Shown: positions 16,883 through 27,300, counted from the stretch's first letter. The stretch is DNA of 64,000 bases from Dethiosulfovibrio peptidovorans (GCA_002748665.1 PDTB01000020.1:32544-96543); one strand, 5' to 3'. Program-made: numbers and translations. The notes: generated by a model from the sequence alone, not told the origin.

Positions 16883-17472
16883 TAAGTATTACGCAATTCA
16901 AGGTTATTTAAAAAATAATTATTGACAGATGAGACTTAATCTATAGTGACTCTAGGGAAATGGATTAACGGTTAAAATATTTTATAAGTAACGCTTAAAA
17001 TTTCACGCCGGCAGGCCTTCGACACCTGTTCCCGTATGACAGAGAGAAGTCATCTCCCCAAGATACCTTTGCTTTCAGAGGAAAATCTGGCTTCTTGTTT
17101 AATCTAAGCCGAGCAGTTCCCTCTGTTGCTGTCATTTCTCCTCGTACCTTCTGTCGATAACCGCCATTTTTTTCAATTCCTGTACGTTCAATAAAATATC
17201 TCTCCTCATTTTGCTATTCTGACACAGAGGGGATGATATTTTACCTGTCCTGTCACAGAAATTCGCTCATGCCTTGAGAAAGAAGCTTGGAAAATATCAT
17301 CTCGCTTCGTCTCTTGTACTCTTACGATCTCCAGTACCTGGAAAAACTTGTCGATCCCGACAAGACAGAACGAGAATTGGCTCGGGACAGCCTTCTTTTG
17401 GCCCTCCTCCATGACGTTCGTGACAGCCCCTAGTCACGGTGAACAAGGGAAAGGAAGGGTACAGGTTCGTGG
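16883..17472. other. Decayed region with transposase-like debris
   Basis: No intact gene. On the minus strand an ATG at 17209 opens a 25-codon frame (MRRDILLNVQELKKMAVID) ending at 17132, and an adjacent frame continues with EMTATEGTARLRLNKKP. Together these resemble the N-terminal helix-turn-helix of an IS transposase. On the plus strand 17278-17433 is an open 51-codon frame with a protein-like helical sequence (YDLQYLEKLVDPDKTERELA) but no start. I read the whole stretch as mobile-element remnants. Confidence 0.45.
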
Positions 17473-18408
17473 TCACGGTCCCTCCTCCTCCTCCGTAGCT
17501 CGGGAGCAGATGGAACTTGCCGCAGACAGGTGGCTGTTCACGGGCAGTCCCATGGTCTTCATTGTCTCGGAGACCTGAAGCACTGATCGAAGATCCAGAC
17601 CAGTCTCCACGCCTATTCGATGCAGGAAATTAACCATGTCTTCGGTCGCCAAATTTCCTGCAGCCCCTGGAGCAAAAGGGCATCCTCCTAGACCTCCCAC
17701 TGCTGTATCGAAACGACAGAACCCCAACTCCATGGCCGCAACAGCGTTGATCAGAGCCATTCCGTGGGTATCGTGAAGATGAAGGGTACATGGCGTCTCC
17801 ATAAAACACGAACAGACATCCTCCAGGATCTCGACAAGCATTCGGGGATCACAGGTCCCTATGGTATCCGCCAGGGTAATCCCGTTGATCCCTATATCCA
17901 AAGCAGCCTCAATCACTCGACGGACCGCCTTCGGCTGTACCGGGCCGTCAAAAGGACACTCAAAAGACGTGGCCACCGAGAGCTCCAGAGAGACGTTCCC
18001 TCGAATAGCGGCTACTTTCGCCAATTCATCCAGGGATTCCTGGACAGAACGCCTTGTATTGGCTTGATTATGGGCCTCACTGGCAGAGATCACGAAGTTC
18101 AGCTCATCGGGTTCTGATTCCAGAGCCCGATGAGCCCCTTTTAGGTTAGGGACCAAGACGACCGAACGAATCCTTCCGTTCCATCGACTATTAAAGTGAG
18201 CCATTACCTGGGCAGCATCGATCATCTGGGGAATGGCTTTGGGGCTCACAAAGGACGTAACCTCCATGGTCGAAATCCCAGTTTCAGCCATGGCGTCAAC
18301 AAGAGCAATCTTATCCTCCGTTGCCAGTTGCTTCGGTAGGTTCTGGAATCCGTCTCTGGGGCATACTTCCCGAATATATACCCGCTCAGGATAACCGTGC
18401 TCAAACAT
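17473..18408 (-). CDS. HMG-CoA lyase-like enzyme (HMGL family)
   Basis: This 311-residue DRE-TIM metallolyase starts with VYIREVCPRDGFQNL, where the family has the metal- and substrate-binding R-D-Q residues. The TIM-barrel core includes MEVTSFVSPKAIPQM, ITLADTIGTCDP, and the metal-binding HLHDTHGMALINAVAAMELG. The flexible loop GGLGGCPFAPGAAGNLATEDM carries the conserved active-site Cys of HMG-CoA lyases. Predicted reaction: 3-hydroxy-3-methylglutaryl-CoA, or a close analogue such as citramalyl-CoA, to acetyl-CoA plus a keto acid. It is the last gene of the TRAP/CoA-transferase operon. Confidence 0.9.
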   Translation of the reverse strand: MFEHGYPERVYIREVCPRDGFQNLPKQLATEDKIALVDAMAETGISTMEVTSFVSPKAIPQMIDAAQVMAHFNSRWNGRIRSVVLVPNLKGAHRALESEPDELNFVISASEAHNQANTRRSVQESLDELAKVAAIRGNVSLELSVATSFECPFDGPVQPKAVRRVIEAALDIGINGITLADTIGTCDPRMLVEILEDVCSCFMETPCTLHLHDTHGMALINAVAAMELGFCRFDTAVGGLGGCPFAPGAAGNLATEDMVNFLHRIGVETGLDLRSVLQVSETMKTMGLPVNSHLSAASSICSRATEEEEGP

Positions 18409-18411
18409 AGG

Positions 18412-19605
18412 TCAAAGGACTCCCTGAGATCGAAGAATCTGAAGGTCACTGACGCTCAGACCAAGAAGGTCCCCGTATATCTCTTCGTTGTGCTGCCCCA
18501 GGGTTGGCGACGGGAACCGAAATTCTCCTGGATTATTTGAGAGTTTGATGTGGCTTCCGGTCAAAACGGTATCACCCGCAACGGGATGCTTTATTGGCAA
18601 AAACATTTTCCGATCTCCAGCGATATGAGGGTCTTTGGTGACCTGATCGATGGATAGGATGGGAGCACAGGGAATACCGGCCTCGTCCACAATTCGACAG
18701 ACCTCCTCCACAGTGTGGCGACCGGTCCACTCCTCCACAATAGGCTTAATCTCCTGGTGATGAGCCACTCGATCAGAGACGGTAAGGTACCTGGGATCAT
18801 CGGCCAGACCGGGACGTTCCATGAGTTGACAGAGACTCTTCCAAAGTTTGTCATTGGCTGCCCCTATGACCAAGCCGCCGTCGGATGCCCGAAATGAATC
18901 GTAGGGGTAGGTAGATTCATATCGATTGCCGATACGCTGGGGAACCCGTCCCTCCACCAAATAGATCATATTGATGATCTCCAGACTAGCTACCGCTGAG
19001 TCCACCAGGGCTACGTCAATTTTTTGTCCTTCCCCCGTCAATTCACGACCATTAACTGCCGCCAAGAGCCCTACGGCACAGGAGAGACCGGCTAGGACAT
19101 CCCCCATAGCTGTTCCTGTTCGGGTTGGTTCACCATCCGGCCAACCAGTGGTGCTCATGAGACCACTCATGGCCTGAGCGATGATGTCGTATCCCGGACG
19201 CATCTTGTAGGGACCGGTATGACCGAAGCCAGAGATGGCAGCATAGATGATCCGAGGATTGACCTCCTTCAGATGATCGTATCCCAGACCCAATTTCTCC
19301 ATTGTTCCGGGCCGATAGTTCTCCACCACCAGATCGGCTTTCTGAACCATTTTGAGAAAGAGTTCTTTCCCTTTAGGAGATTTGAGATTGAGAGTTATCC
19401 CTCGCTTGTTCCGGTTCAGATTCATGTAGTAGGCACTCTCGCCGTTAACGAAGGGGCCCATCTGTCGCGTATCGTCCCCGACCCCCGGTCGTTCGATCTT
19501 TATGACGTCAGCCCCCATGTCAGCCAGAATCATAGTACAAAACGGACCGGCTAAAACCCTCGTCAGATCCAAAACAACGAGGTTTGACAACGCACCACCC
19601 GTCAT
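18412..19605 (-). CDS. CaiB/BaiF family III CoA-transferase
   Basis: This 397-residue enzyme has the class III CoA-transferase pattern: LDLTRVLAGPFCTMILADMG at the start, VIKIERPGVGDDTR, YYMNLNRNKRGITLNLKSP, and the catalytic Asp within the segment GYDIIAQAMSGLMSTTG or its vicinity. It would attach CoA to a carboxylic acid taken up by the neighbouring TRAP system. I use the ATG at 19605; the frame extends to a TTG at 19614. It ends three bases before the HMGL start, consistent with a two-step activation and cleavage pathway. Confidence 0.9.
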   Translation of the reverse strand: MTGGALSNLVVLDLTRVLAGPFCTMILADMGADVIKIERPGVGDDTRQMGPFVNGESAYYMNLNRNKRGITLNLKSPKGKELFLKMVQKADLVVENYRPGTMEKLGLGYDHLKEVNPRIIYAAISGFGHTGPYKMRPGYDIIAQAMSGLMSTTGWPDGEPTRTGTAMGDVLAGLSCAVGLLAAVNGRELTGEGQKIDVALVDSAVASLEIINMIYLVEGRVPQRIGNRYESTYPYDSFRASDGGLVIGAANDKLWKSLCQLMERPGLADDPRYLTVSDRVAHHQEIKPIVEEWTGRHTVEEVCRIVDEAGIPCAPILSIDQVTKDPHIAGDRKMFLPIKHPVAGDTVLTGSHIKLSNNPGEFRFPSPTLGQHNEEIYGDLLGLSVSDLQILRSQGVL

Positions 19606-19635
19606 AATCAACAACCCCTTCCGTTTGTTATTTAA

Positions 19636-20916
19636 TTAATGCATCACCGAAGGCAACCAGGTACTAAGCTTTGGGAAGAGCATGACAATAAATAACATGA
19701 GCAGCATAAGAGCCATAAAGGGGAAGACTCCTTTGATGATTTCCTCCATGGTGATGTCGTCCCGAAGCCCGTTAATGACGTAGAGATTCATTCCCACCGG
19801 TGGTGTTATCAAGGCCATTGTCATGTTCACCGTCAGGATGATGGCGTACCAAATAGGGTCGATATGGAGAGTCATGAGAATCGGCGTCACTAACGGCATA
19901 GTCAGAAGAACGATCGAGACCGTCTCAAGAATTGTGCCCAGAATGATCATGAGGATGTTCATAGCTACGATAAACATCATTGGAGAAAGGTTATATTCGA
20001 TGATCAGTTCCGTCAATTTTTGGGGAATCATGAGCAAGGTCATTATCTTGCCAAAGAGAACAGCTCCGGCTATGACCATGGCAATCATGGACGAGGTCCC
20101 CAAGGCCTTCATACAGATAGCAGGCAGAGCTCGAACCGATATAGTTCTGTAAACCACCACAGTGATGAACAAGCTGTAGACCAACCCAACCGCTGCAGCT
20201 TCCGTCGGAGTAAATATACCGGTGTAGATACCACCGACGACAAGCAGAGGAAGGAAGATACCCCATATATTCTTACCTGTGATGGATAGACGCTCTTTCC
20301 ACAGAACTCGAGGCATGGGCGTGAAGCCACCCCGTTTACTCTTGATCACCGCGTAGGTAACGAAGATAGCGCTCAGAACCAGACCGGGAACAATTCCTGC
20401 GATAAAAAGTTGTCCAACCGACTCCTCTGTAATGGCACCATACAGGATCAGGGGAATACTGGGAGGTATAAGAATTCCCAATGTTCCTCCAGCTGCTAAC
20501 AGTCCCAGGGTAAAAGTCTTTTCGTACCCTCTCTCTAAAAGAGCTGGATAGGCCACCATCCCAATGGTGGCAGCAGTGGCTGCGCTCGAACCCGTAATGG
20601 CTGCAAAAAAAGCACAGGCCAGTATTGTGGCGATGGCGAGCCCCCCTGGAAGATGCCGTACCCATGCATTCATAACGTTGAACAAATCATCGCCGATACG
20701 TCCGTCCAGAAGAATCTGGCTCATAAGGACAAAGAGAGGTATTGACAGAAGGACGAAGCCCTCGAGAGACGAAAAAATAGACTGAGACACGATTTTCATC
20801 GGAAGATCATAGATGATTGCCAAAAGAATCGATGTTCCGCCTAATGAAAAGGCCACAGGCATACCTGCGAAAAGGACGATGAAAAGCAATCCTATAACGA
20901 TGAAAAAGGACGTCAT
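19636..20916 (-). CDS. TRAP transporter large permease (DctM)
   Basis: This 426-residue membrane protein has about 12 hydrophobic segments. DctM features include FAGMPVAFSLGG, the conserved GSSAATAATIG stretch, GGTLGILIPPSIPLILYG and GIFTPTEAAAVGLVYSL. It starts with ATGA overlapping the stop of the small permease gene. With DctQ and DctP it makes a Na+-coupled importer of an organic anion. The downstream CoA-transferase and lyase suggest a branched or hydroxylated dicarboxylate. Confidence 0.94.
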   Translation of the reverse strand: MTSFFIVIGLLFIVLFAGMPVAFSLGGTSILLAIIYDLPMKIVSQSIFSSLEGFVLLSIPLFVLMSQILLDGRIGDDLFNVMNAWVRHLPGGLAIATILACAFFAAITGSSAATAATIGMVAYPALLERGYEKTFTLGLLAAGGTLGILIPPSIPLILYGAITEESVGQLFIAGIVPGLVLSAIFVTYAVIKSKRGGFTPMPRVLWKERLSITGKNIWGIFLPLLVVGGIYTGIFTPTEAAAVGLVYSLFITVVVYRTISVRALPAICMKALGTSSMIAMVIAGAVLFGKIMTLLMIPQKLTELIIEYNLSPMMFIVAMNILMIILGTILETVSIVLLTMPLVTPILMTLHIDPIWYAIILTVNMTMALITPPVGMNLYVINGLRDDITMEEIIKGVFPFMALMLLMLFIVMLFPKLSTWLPSVMH

Positions 20917-21440
20917 GACAGTCCTCCTTTGTCGCTCGAAGGACGATTACTTAGATGGAGAGAGCACACTTCGTCGATAACGATAACCACGAACTGCATA
21001 GTGAGAAGGAAAAAACCGACCAAGATCGCAGACTGAGGAATCCAGATCGGAACCTGAAGCGGTGTCGGAGAATGCTTATTGTATTGCACGGCCTTATATA
21101 CCATATGCCACCCCGAATATGCGACCTCGCTACAAAAGAGTATTCCCGCAACGGCGGTTATGAGGCGCAGAGTGCTCTGAGCATTTTTCGACAATTTCGA
21201 GGTCAACAGGTCAATATTGACGTGCTTTCCCTTTTGCAAGGTGTAGGATGCGCCGCCGAACATACACCATATAAAGATGTAAATCGAGACCTCCTGAGTC
21301 CATACAGTGGGAGAATTGAAGAAATACCGCATGACCACTTCATAGAAAAGGATAAGCCCCATGATCAAAATCCCCACACCACAGGCCCATGCCAACATAA
21401 CGTTCAGGTTCTTTACCATTTTCCTGTACAGGTTGATCAC
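20913..21440 (-). CDS. TRAP transporter small permease (DctQ)
   Basis: This protein of about 175 residues has four membrane segments. DctQ features are a central VVMRYFFNSPTVWTQEVSIY and YTLQKGKHVNIDLLTSKL. I give a GTG start at 21440 preceded by GGGGGTGG; a TTG at 21455 in the same frame is possible. It overlaps dctM and lies 64 bp after dctP. Confidence 0.9.
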   Translation of the reverse strand: MINLYRKMVKNLNVMLAWACGVGILIMGLILFYEVVMRYFFNSPTVWTQEVSIYIFIWCMFGGASYTLQKGKHVNIDLLTSKLSKNAQSTLRLITAVAGILFCSEVAYSGWHMVYKAVQYNKHSPTPLQVPIWIPQSAILVGFFLLTMQFVVIVIDEVCSLHLSNRPSSDKGGLS

Positions 21441-21504
21441 GACACCACCCCCCAACAGGGGAACAGAAGAAAGAGTTTTCCTCTTCCTCCTACTCCATTC
21501 TAAT

Positions 21505-22497
21505 TTATTTCATTTTTTTAGTAATATCGATAAGCTTGGAACAAAGTGGGCTTTTTTGGGCAAAAACTTCTCGAACGGGCTTAGTTGCCTGAATAAAAAC
21601 CGAACGCTGCTCGTCATCCAACTCAACGATCTCCAAACCAGCATCAGCGATGGTCTTTTGAGCGTCAGCCTCCGACTGGGTAATCCGGCCTCGGAGCCAT
21701 TCAGCAGCAGCATCACCGGCTTTTTGGAGGACTTTCTTCTTTTTTCCCGATAATTTATCCCACCACTCAAGATTACACTGAACCACAAACTGAGCCGTAG
21801 TGTAATTACAGACAGTGAGGTATTTTTGAACCTCAAAGATATTCCTGGATACGGCAGCAGGCATCCCTGTCGTAGCTCCATCCACAGTTCCCCTCTGGAG
21901 GGCCATGTACATCTCCGACGAGCTCATAACCACTGGAGTACCTCCGAGAGCCGAAACTGTCTCGGCAGTCCCGTTGCTGAAGGTCCTGATCTTGAGCCCC
22001 TTAAAATTGGCTGGAGTAAGCAACGGGCGTTTGCTATTGAAGAACTGAACAAAACCATAGTCGGCCCAAAAAAGGGTGTTAGCCCCCTTTTTCTTGAACT
22101 CGTTGTTCAGGAGATCACCAGCACCAGCATCTATAAACACCTTAATGGATTCTAGTTTTTTGAACACGAAGGGCATTTCAAATATATCAGTAGCGGGAAT
22201 CATTCCAGACCATTTATTGACAGGAACCAGAGCTAGAGGAACTAAGTTTTCCTGAAGAGCCTCCACGACCTCAGTGTCCTTGAAAAGTTGGGCCGAGTGA
22301 AACACCTGAACAGTTATCGCCCCATCTGAATATTCTTGGACCTTTTCAGCGAAAAATTCTAAGGCTTTAGAGATGTGATGGGATGGAGGAAATTGGTTGG
22401 ACAGCTTGATTTCATCGGCCAAGAGAACTGATCTGCACACGAAGAGACAGATCATGACCGAGATTATAGCCAAAGGTGCTCGGAATCGCATCGTCAT
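21505..22497 (-). CDS. TRAP transporter substrate-binding protein (DctP)
   Basis: This 330-residue exported protein begins MTMRFRAPLAIISVMICLF, a signal peptide ending near VLLA. The DctP fold is clear from KLSNQFPPSHHISKALEFFA, VQVFHSAQLFKDTEVVEALQ and the ligand-binding FKGLKIRTFSNGTAETVSAL, which includes the conserved Arg that contacts the ligand carboxylate. The ATG at 22497 follows GGAGG by eight bases. The 100-bp gap after gntR holds no clear promoter, so it probably shares the gntR transcript. Confidence 0.93.
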   Translation of the reverse strand: MTMRFRAPLAIISVMICLFVCRSVLLADEIKLSNQFPPSHHISKALEFFAEKVQEYSDGAITVQVFHSAQLFKDTEVVEALQENLVPLALVPVNKWSGMIPATDIFEMPFVFKKLESIKVFIDAGAGDLLNNEFKKKGANTLFWADYGFVQFFNSKRPLLTPANFKGLKIRTFSNGTAETVSALGGTPVVMSSSEMYMALQRGTVDGATTGMPAAVSRNIFEVQKYLTVCNYTTAQFVVQCNLEWWDKLSGKKKKVLQKAGDAAAEWLRGRITQSEADAQKTIADAGLEIVELDDEQRSVFIQATKPVREVFAQKSPLCSKLIDITKKMK

Positions 22498-22597
22498 GTC
22501 GGGACCTCCATTCAAGACACATTAAGACTCATCGGTTTCTTCACACATACGACTCGCCGCTGAAAGACCCTATATGCATAATTCATCACTCACCCCC

Positions 22598-23263
22598 TCA
22601 AATCTCCAACGAATTGTTTCTTCTATTAAAGTAGCTATAGCGCCGATCAACAGCTAAACTTTCAAGATCGCCTGCTAACAGGTTATCCAAAATTGAGTAG
22701 TGGAGCCGTACCAGATCCGCCAGAACCTCAGTTTTTTCAACGTCGCTCAAAAGAGCCTGGTGGAGCTGAAAATAAAGCATCTCGAGAGCATGAGCGGTCC
22801 ATTTTCTACGAGAGAGTTCCGCCAAAGACATGTGAAATTCCATATCCTTGTCGCAAAAAGTCGCTATCTTTTCGTCCCTCTCCAGATCGCTCTCGCAGAT
22901 TCTCAAGAGAGCCTCCAGCATCTCCTCAAAACGCCTATACTGCCCTCGGGTGAACAACCCATTCTCGACGATGCTCCTAAAAACACACCCCTCAAGGACC
23001 TCTCTCATCTCGTACAGTTCGTTCAGCTCCTCCGGTGAAAAAAAACGGACCTGAACCCCTCGTCGTGGAAGGGAAACCACCAGTCCCATCATCTCCATCT
23101 GTTTTATCGCCTCGCGGACAGGAGCCCGACTCACCCCTAGGCGCTGAGCAATTTCTCCTTCCCGGATAAACACCCCTTCTTTAAATTGGTCGGACACGAT
23201 GATCTCTCGACGAAGAAAATCGAACATCTGACTACTGAGAGTTACGTATTCGAGCGTCTGCAC
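22598..23263 (-). CDS. GntR-family regulator (FadR/FCD subgroup)
   Basis: This 221-residue regulator has an N-terminal winged helix (EGEIAQRLGVSRAPVREAIK, about residues 33-52) and an all-helical FCD effector domain from about residue 80. The FCD metal/ligand residues are partly visible in ELYEMREVLEG and DKDMEFHMSLAELSRR; the Asp-His pair of the metal site is present. It starts with GTG at 23263. It is the first gene of the operon it presumably represses, with a strong promoter and a repeated box just upstream. The ligand is likely the imported acid or its CoA ester. Confidence 0.9.
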   Translation of the reverse strand: MQTLEYVTLSSQMFDFLRREIIVSDQFKEGVFIREGEIAQRLGVSRAPVREAIKQMEMMGLVVSLPRRGVQVRFFSPEELNELYEMREVLEGCVFRSIVENGLFTRGQYRRFEEMLEALLRICESDLERDEKIATFCDKDMEFHMSLAELSRRKWTAHALEMLYFQLHQALLSDVEKTEVLADLVRLHYSILDNLLAGDLESLAVDRRYSYFNRRNNSLEI

Positions 23264-23297
23264 GATCCCAGGCCCCTCTCTTTATCTCTTGCACTTT

Positions 23298-23319
23298 GTC
23301 GACCGACTCTCGTCGACCG
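23298..23319. promoter_or_regulatory. Repeated box, candidate GntR operator
   Basis: GTCGACCG occurs twice in direct orientation (23298-23305 and 23312-23319), 14 bp apart. It lies between the gntR promoter and its start codon, a good position for autorepression. Confidence 0.45.
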
Positions 23320-23328
23320 AATACTTAA

Positions 23329-23356
23329 ATTATACTGCGAACCGATAACCTGTCAA
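23329..23356 (-). promoter_or_regulatory. Strong sigma70-type promoter of the gntR-TRAP operon
   Basis: Consensus TTGACA (23351-23356) and TATAAT (23329-23334) are 16 bp apart on the minus strand, about 65 bp before the gntR start. Confidence 0.8.
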
Positions 23357-23381
23357 GGATGAGATCAAGAAAAAACAAATA

Positions 23382-23405
23382 AACGCCCTGCCGAGGCAAG
23401 ACGTT
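23382..23405. terminator. Terminator upstream of gntR promoter
   Basis: On the minus strand AACGTCTTGC pairs, with G-U pairs, with GCAGGGCGTT around a CTCG loop and is followed by a T-rich run. It lies about 165 bp past the deacetylase stop and would insulate the gntR promoter from the sbcDC transcript. Confidence 0.65.
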
Positions 23406-23569
23406 TTTAAAAAAAGAAGTTTATTTGATGGTAACCCTCAAAAAAAATTAAAGATCAATAAAGAAATCAAAAGGACTTTTTGTACCAAGCAGCACGATAT
23501 TCCCCTATATGGGCTGAATAAGACGATCAGTCAGATAAAACTCTCTCTGTCACTAAATGTTTTTAGTTA

Positions 23570-24397
23570 TTACCTTAGTCGAAGCAAATCGTTCAGGATG
23601 ACGAATCGATACCCCATTCGGGAGAGACGTTCCACGGCATTACGAACACCTTCGGCAGTTCCCGATCCCGGTCGGTTCATGTGGCAGAGAACCACGTCAC
23701 CGGGGCTGACCGACAGAATCCGCCGTTCTACCTCGTAGGCAGAAAGGGTAGCTCCCTGATCTCCGTTGACGCTGAAGCCGGCCACAACATATCCAAGAGC
23801 TCGGACGATCTCCACAGCCACGTCGTCATAATGGGCGGTCCCGGAACGAAAGAACCGGGGACGATGACCCGTGAGGGATCGAATCTCACCAGAGTTCTCC
23901 TGGACTTCCCGGATAACGTCCTCCACACCGACGGTTCCCGGGATACCGTAGGCTTTTCGACCGGTCACCGATAGAGGGCAGTGTCGGCTCCCATGGTTTT
24001 CGATCTGAAAGAGAGGATCCGAGGCGAGGTCACGAGCCTCTTGAGGATGAGCCAATATCCACCGTCGGTTTAAAAACAGTGTAGCAGCGATCTTTCGGGA
24101 ACGAAGAAACCCGATGAGCTGTCGATCGTAATCGTCGGTTCGCCATCGACCGTTTCGCATGGCTCCGCCACATGCGTCAAAGGTGAGAGCGACCACCTTC
24201 TCTTTATGGGGCACCCGGCGAAGAATACCGGGCAGATCCGTACCCCATACGTTGGGACGCTTGTTGGCAAATAGTTCCGCCACATCATGCGCTTCGTCGA
24301 CCTCACCATGGCACGAGCCTGTCAGAACGAAAATAAGGCCCCACAGCACTGGCAGGCATCGACAAAGTAATATCATGGACCGCCGCATCGGGAACAC
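23570..24397 (-). CDS. Exported polysaccharide deacetylase (NodB family)
   Basis: This protein of 272-275 residues has a short hydrophobic signal segment (LPVLWGLIFVLTGSC, possibly a lipoprotein-type Cys) and a NodB carbohydrate-esterase 4 domain. Motif 1 is ALTFDACGG, motif 2 NHGSRHCPLS, motif 3 RFFRSGTAHYDD and the C-terminal motif VVLCHMNRPGSGTAEG. These supply the metal-binding Asp and His residues. It likely removes acetyl groups from cell-wall or capsule sugars. The GTG at 24397 lies inside the end of sbcC; an ATG at 24388 is equally possible. Confidence 0.88.
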   Translation of the reverse strand: MFPMRRSMILLCRCLPVLWGLIFVLTGSCHGEVDEAHDVAELFANKRPNVWGTDLPGILRRVPHKEKVVALTFDACGGAMRNGRWRTDDYDRQLIGFLRSRKIAATLFLNRRWILAHPQEARDLASDPLFQIENHGSRHCPLSVTGRKAYGIPGTVGVEDVIREVQENSGEIRSLTGHRPRFFRSGTAHYDDVAVEIVRALGYVVAGFSVNGDQGATLSAYEVERRILSVSPGDVVLCHMNRPGSGTAEGVRNAVERLSRMGYRFVILNDLLRLR

Positions 24398-27300
24398 CCT
24401 GGTCCCTCAAGCCAACTTCTGCCCCCTGTCTGAGGTATGACTCGAATTTGGACGGCTATACGATCCTTGAGAGCCGGGACATGGGATATCACTCCGATGA
24501 GCTTGCCGTCCCGTCGCAAGGCCGCCAGGGCCTCAAGAGCGGTCTCCAAGGCCTCGTCGTCCAGGGTGCCGAAGCCCTCATCTAAAAAGAGGGAGTCAAC
24601 CTGAACTGCGTCGCTGGCCATACGGGAAAGCCCCAGAGCCAATGCAAGGCTGACGATGAAGGTTTCGCCACCGGAGAGGTTTTTAGTGGATCGAATCTCA
24701 CCTGCCTGGTAGTTATCCATCACGTTGAGCTCCAAAGGATGTTCGTCGTCGTGGAGCAACAGGTACCGGTCGCTCATGGTGCCGAGCTGACGATTGGCGT
24801 GACGGATGACCATGTCAAAGGCGAGGCTCTGGACAAAGTTCCGATATTTTTTCCCGTCGGCCGACCCAATGAGGCCATGAAGAAGATCCCACCTCGCACA
24901 CTCCTTTTTCTGAACATCCAAGGCGTGGAGTCCCTCCTCCCGCCGTCCTTTTCGCCGGTCGTTCTCCCCCAGCTTCTCCCTCAGGGCCCCTATGTTCAGT
25001 TGACGTTCCCGATGTTCTTCCTCCAGCCCTCTAAGTGTCCTCTCGATCTCATCCAGAGGCCTGTCGCTCAGTTCTTTGTTCCGCTCCCTCTCCAAAACGC
25101 CAGCCTTCTCCATCTCCATGGCCGTCAACCCGGCGAGTCGGTCGGATAAACTCCTGGAGCGCTCGGACAGAGCTTTTCGTTCCTCCTCGGAGAGGCAGGC
25201 GGAAATATAGCTCTCCTCGTCGGAGAATCCGGCGTTCACCAGGCGGCTCGAAAAGACATCCCACGCTGATCGGAGGGAGGCCGATCGAGTTTTGATCGTT
25301 TTTTCAAGTTCAGCCATCCGATCCCAAAGTCGTTTTCTCTCCCCACAGGCCCTATTCAGGGACTCCACTGCCCGGTCAGTTTCACCCTGAGCAGCGGTCA
25401 TGTCGTCGTCGAGTTTTTTTTCCTCATCGTCAGGGAGCCTGTCTCCCAAGAGCTCTCGACGCTCTCTAAGTAGAGCTTCACGCCGTTTCTCAACCCCTTT
25501 TAGATTTTCCTCAAGTTTTTTAAGAGCGGTTGCGGACGACAGAAGAGCCTGAGCTCCCTGATCAGCCCTGATCTCGAACGAAACGATCTCACTGGTCAGT
25601 TCATCCCTCTTCTCCTGATCCTCCAGCCATTGGTCCCGACGATTGGTCAATGTCACCAGGATCCTATCAAGTTCTGAGAGAGACGAAAGACCTATCCCGT
25701 AGGGAGCAAGCTCGTCAGCCATTCGCTTCACAGCCTCGGTTAACAGACCCTGACGACGACGAAGTTCGTCGTTCGCCCCTCTCAGACGCTCCTCAATGAG
25801 AGCCATCTGAGCAGCCTCCTCTCGGGCATCCCGGTCGCTCCGAGAGAAGGCCTCATGGGCCTGCTCGGCCCGACTTTGCAAACCGGTTAAGGCACCCTCC
25901 ATGGCTTCAACAGTCTCGACAATCCTGGTACTCTGAGCCAGATCTTTCTCGTCAGTCACGGCCAACTCATCCAAAACTCCCGAAAGCTCGGAGTCAGACG
26001 GCAGCTCAGCCCTCGAGAGCCTGGGCCAGTTTTCCTTCAGAATCCGTCTGGCACGCTCCATGCTCTCTCCGAGAGAGATCTCATCAGACTCACTCCTCTC
26101 AAGATCCTTGTTTATCTCGGCCAAACGTACCTCAAGACCGACACGAACCTCCGTGATCTCCCGAAGGCGCTTTCGGACCGCTTCAAGACGGGCGCTGCTC
26201 TCCTCGAACGTCGGTCGCTGTCCAGCGGCGTAGGGATGATCGAGAGCGCCGCACAGGGGACAGGGGATGCCGTCCACCAGATAAGATCGAGCCTCCTCCA
26301 GATCCTGAACGGCTCGAATCAGTCTGCACTGAAGCTCCAAATCCCCCACCTTTTCGTCCAACTCGGCGGCTTGGGCCTCATAGTGCTGCAAATCGACGGC
26401 GACAGAGACTCTCTGGTTCTTCAGGGAGGATCGACGATCGTCCAAGAGCTGCACGGCCAGATTCGCCGACGCCAGATCCCCAAGCGCCGTCTGGCATCGA
26501 TCGATGGCGTCCCGTCGTTCCGCAAGCGTTGCCCTTTGGGTTCGCCAATCACCGATTTCCCGTCCCATAAGAACCGCTTTCAGGGATTCGGATTGCCTGG
26601 CGAGTTCCGCCACGGCCCGATCCCATTCGGTTTTCGTCCTCGCTGCCACATGGGCTGTTCGAAGAGCGGAGTCAAGCACCAGTTCATGCTGAGGTTTCAA
26701 CAACCCCACGGCCCTCTCTGCCTCGGCGACATCCCGGCCCAGAGCTCTGATCTGCTCTCCCCGGCTCTCGATACCGGCCAGGTCTCGAACCAGGGCCTCG
26801 TCGGTCTGGGAGCCCAGCAGTCGACACTCCAGCTCCGAGAGGGTTGAACGGATCTCATCCAGCCTCTGAAGGGTCTCCCGTTGGCTGGCCTCCAGCTTCG
26901 CCAGAGAAGCCCGGCCGTCGGCGACGGATAGCTTTGTATCCTCCATGGGTCTCTCCATCTCCGATATCTTCAGGTCCAGTTCCCGAACAGCCCGTATCGT
27001 GACCTGCCCCTCCCGTCTCCGGACTTCGGCTTGCTTCAGAGTCTCTTTTGAGGCATCTCTTCCCGCCTCGGCCTCCTTTACGGCCTGATCGATCCCGGAT
27101 ATCTCCGACTCGCAGCACTCCAGAGCCTGACGATCCTTGTCCTGAGCTTTTCGAAGATCCGTCACAACCCCATAATCGGCAGCCAGCTCCAGAGCCCTCA
27201 AGCCGGCGTCAAGCCTGGCCTGCTCCGGCGCAAAGGCATTCAGACGATCCAGATGTTCTTCCTTGGACTGACGTACCGCAGCCAGCTCCTCCTCAAACCT

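Noticed and set aside
26236-26847. Long plus-strand open frame (203 codons) inside sbcC
   Set aside because: It is antisense to an intact, conserved gene, lacks a ribosome site and has a composition typical of the complementary strand.
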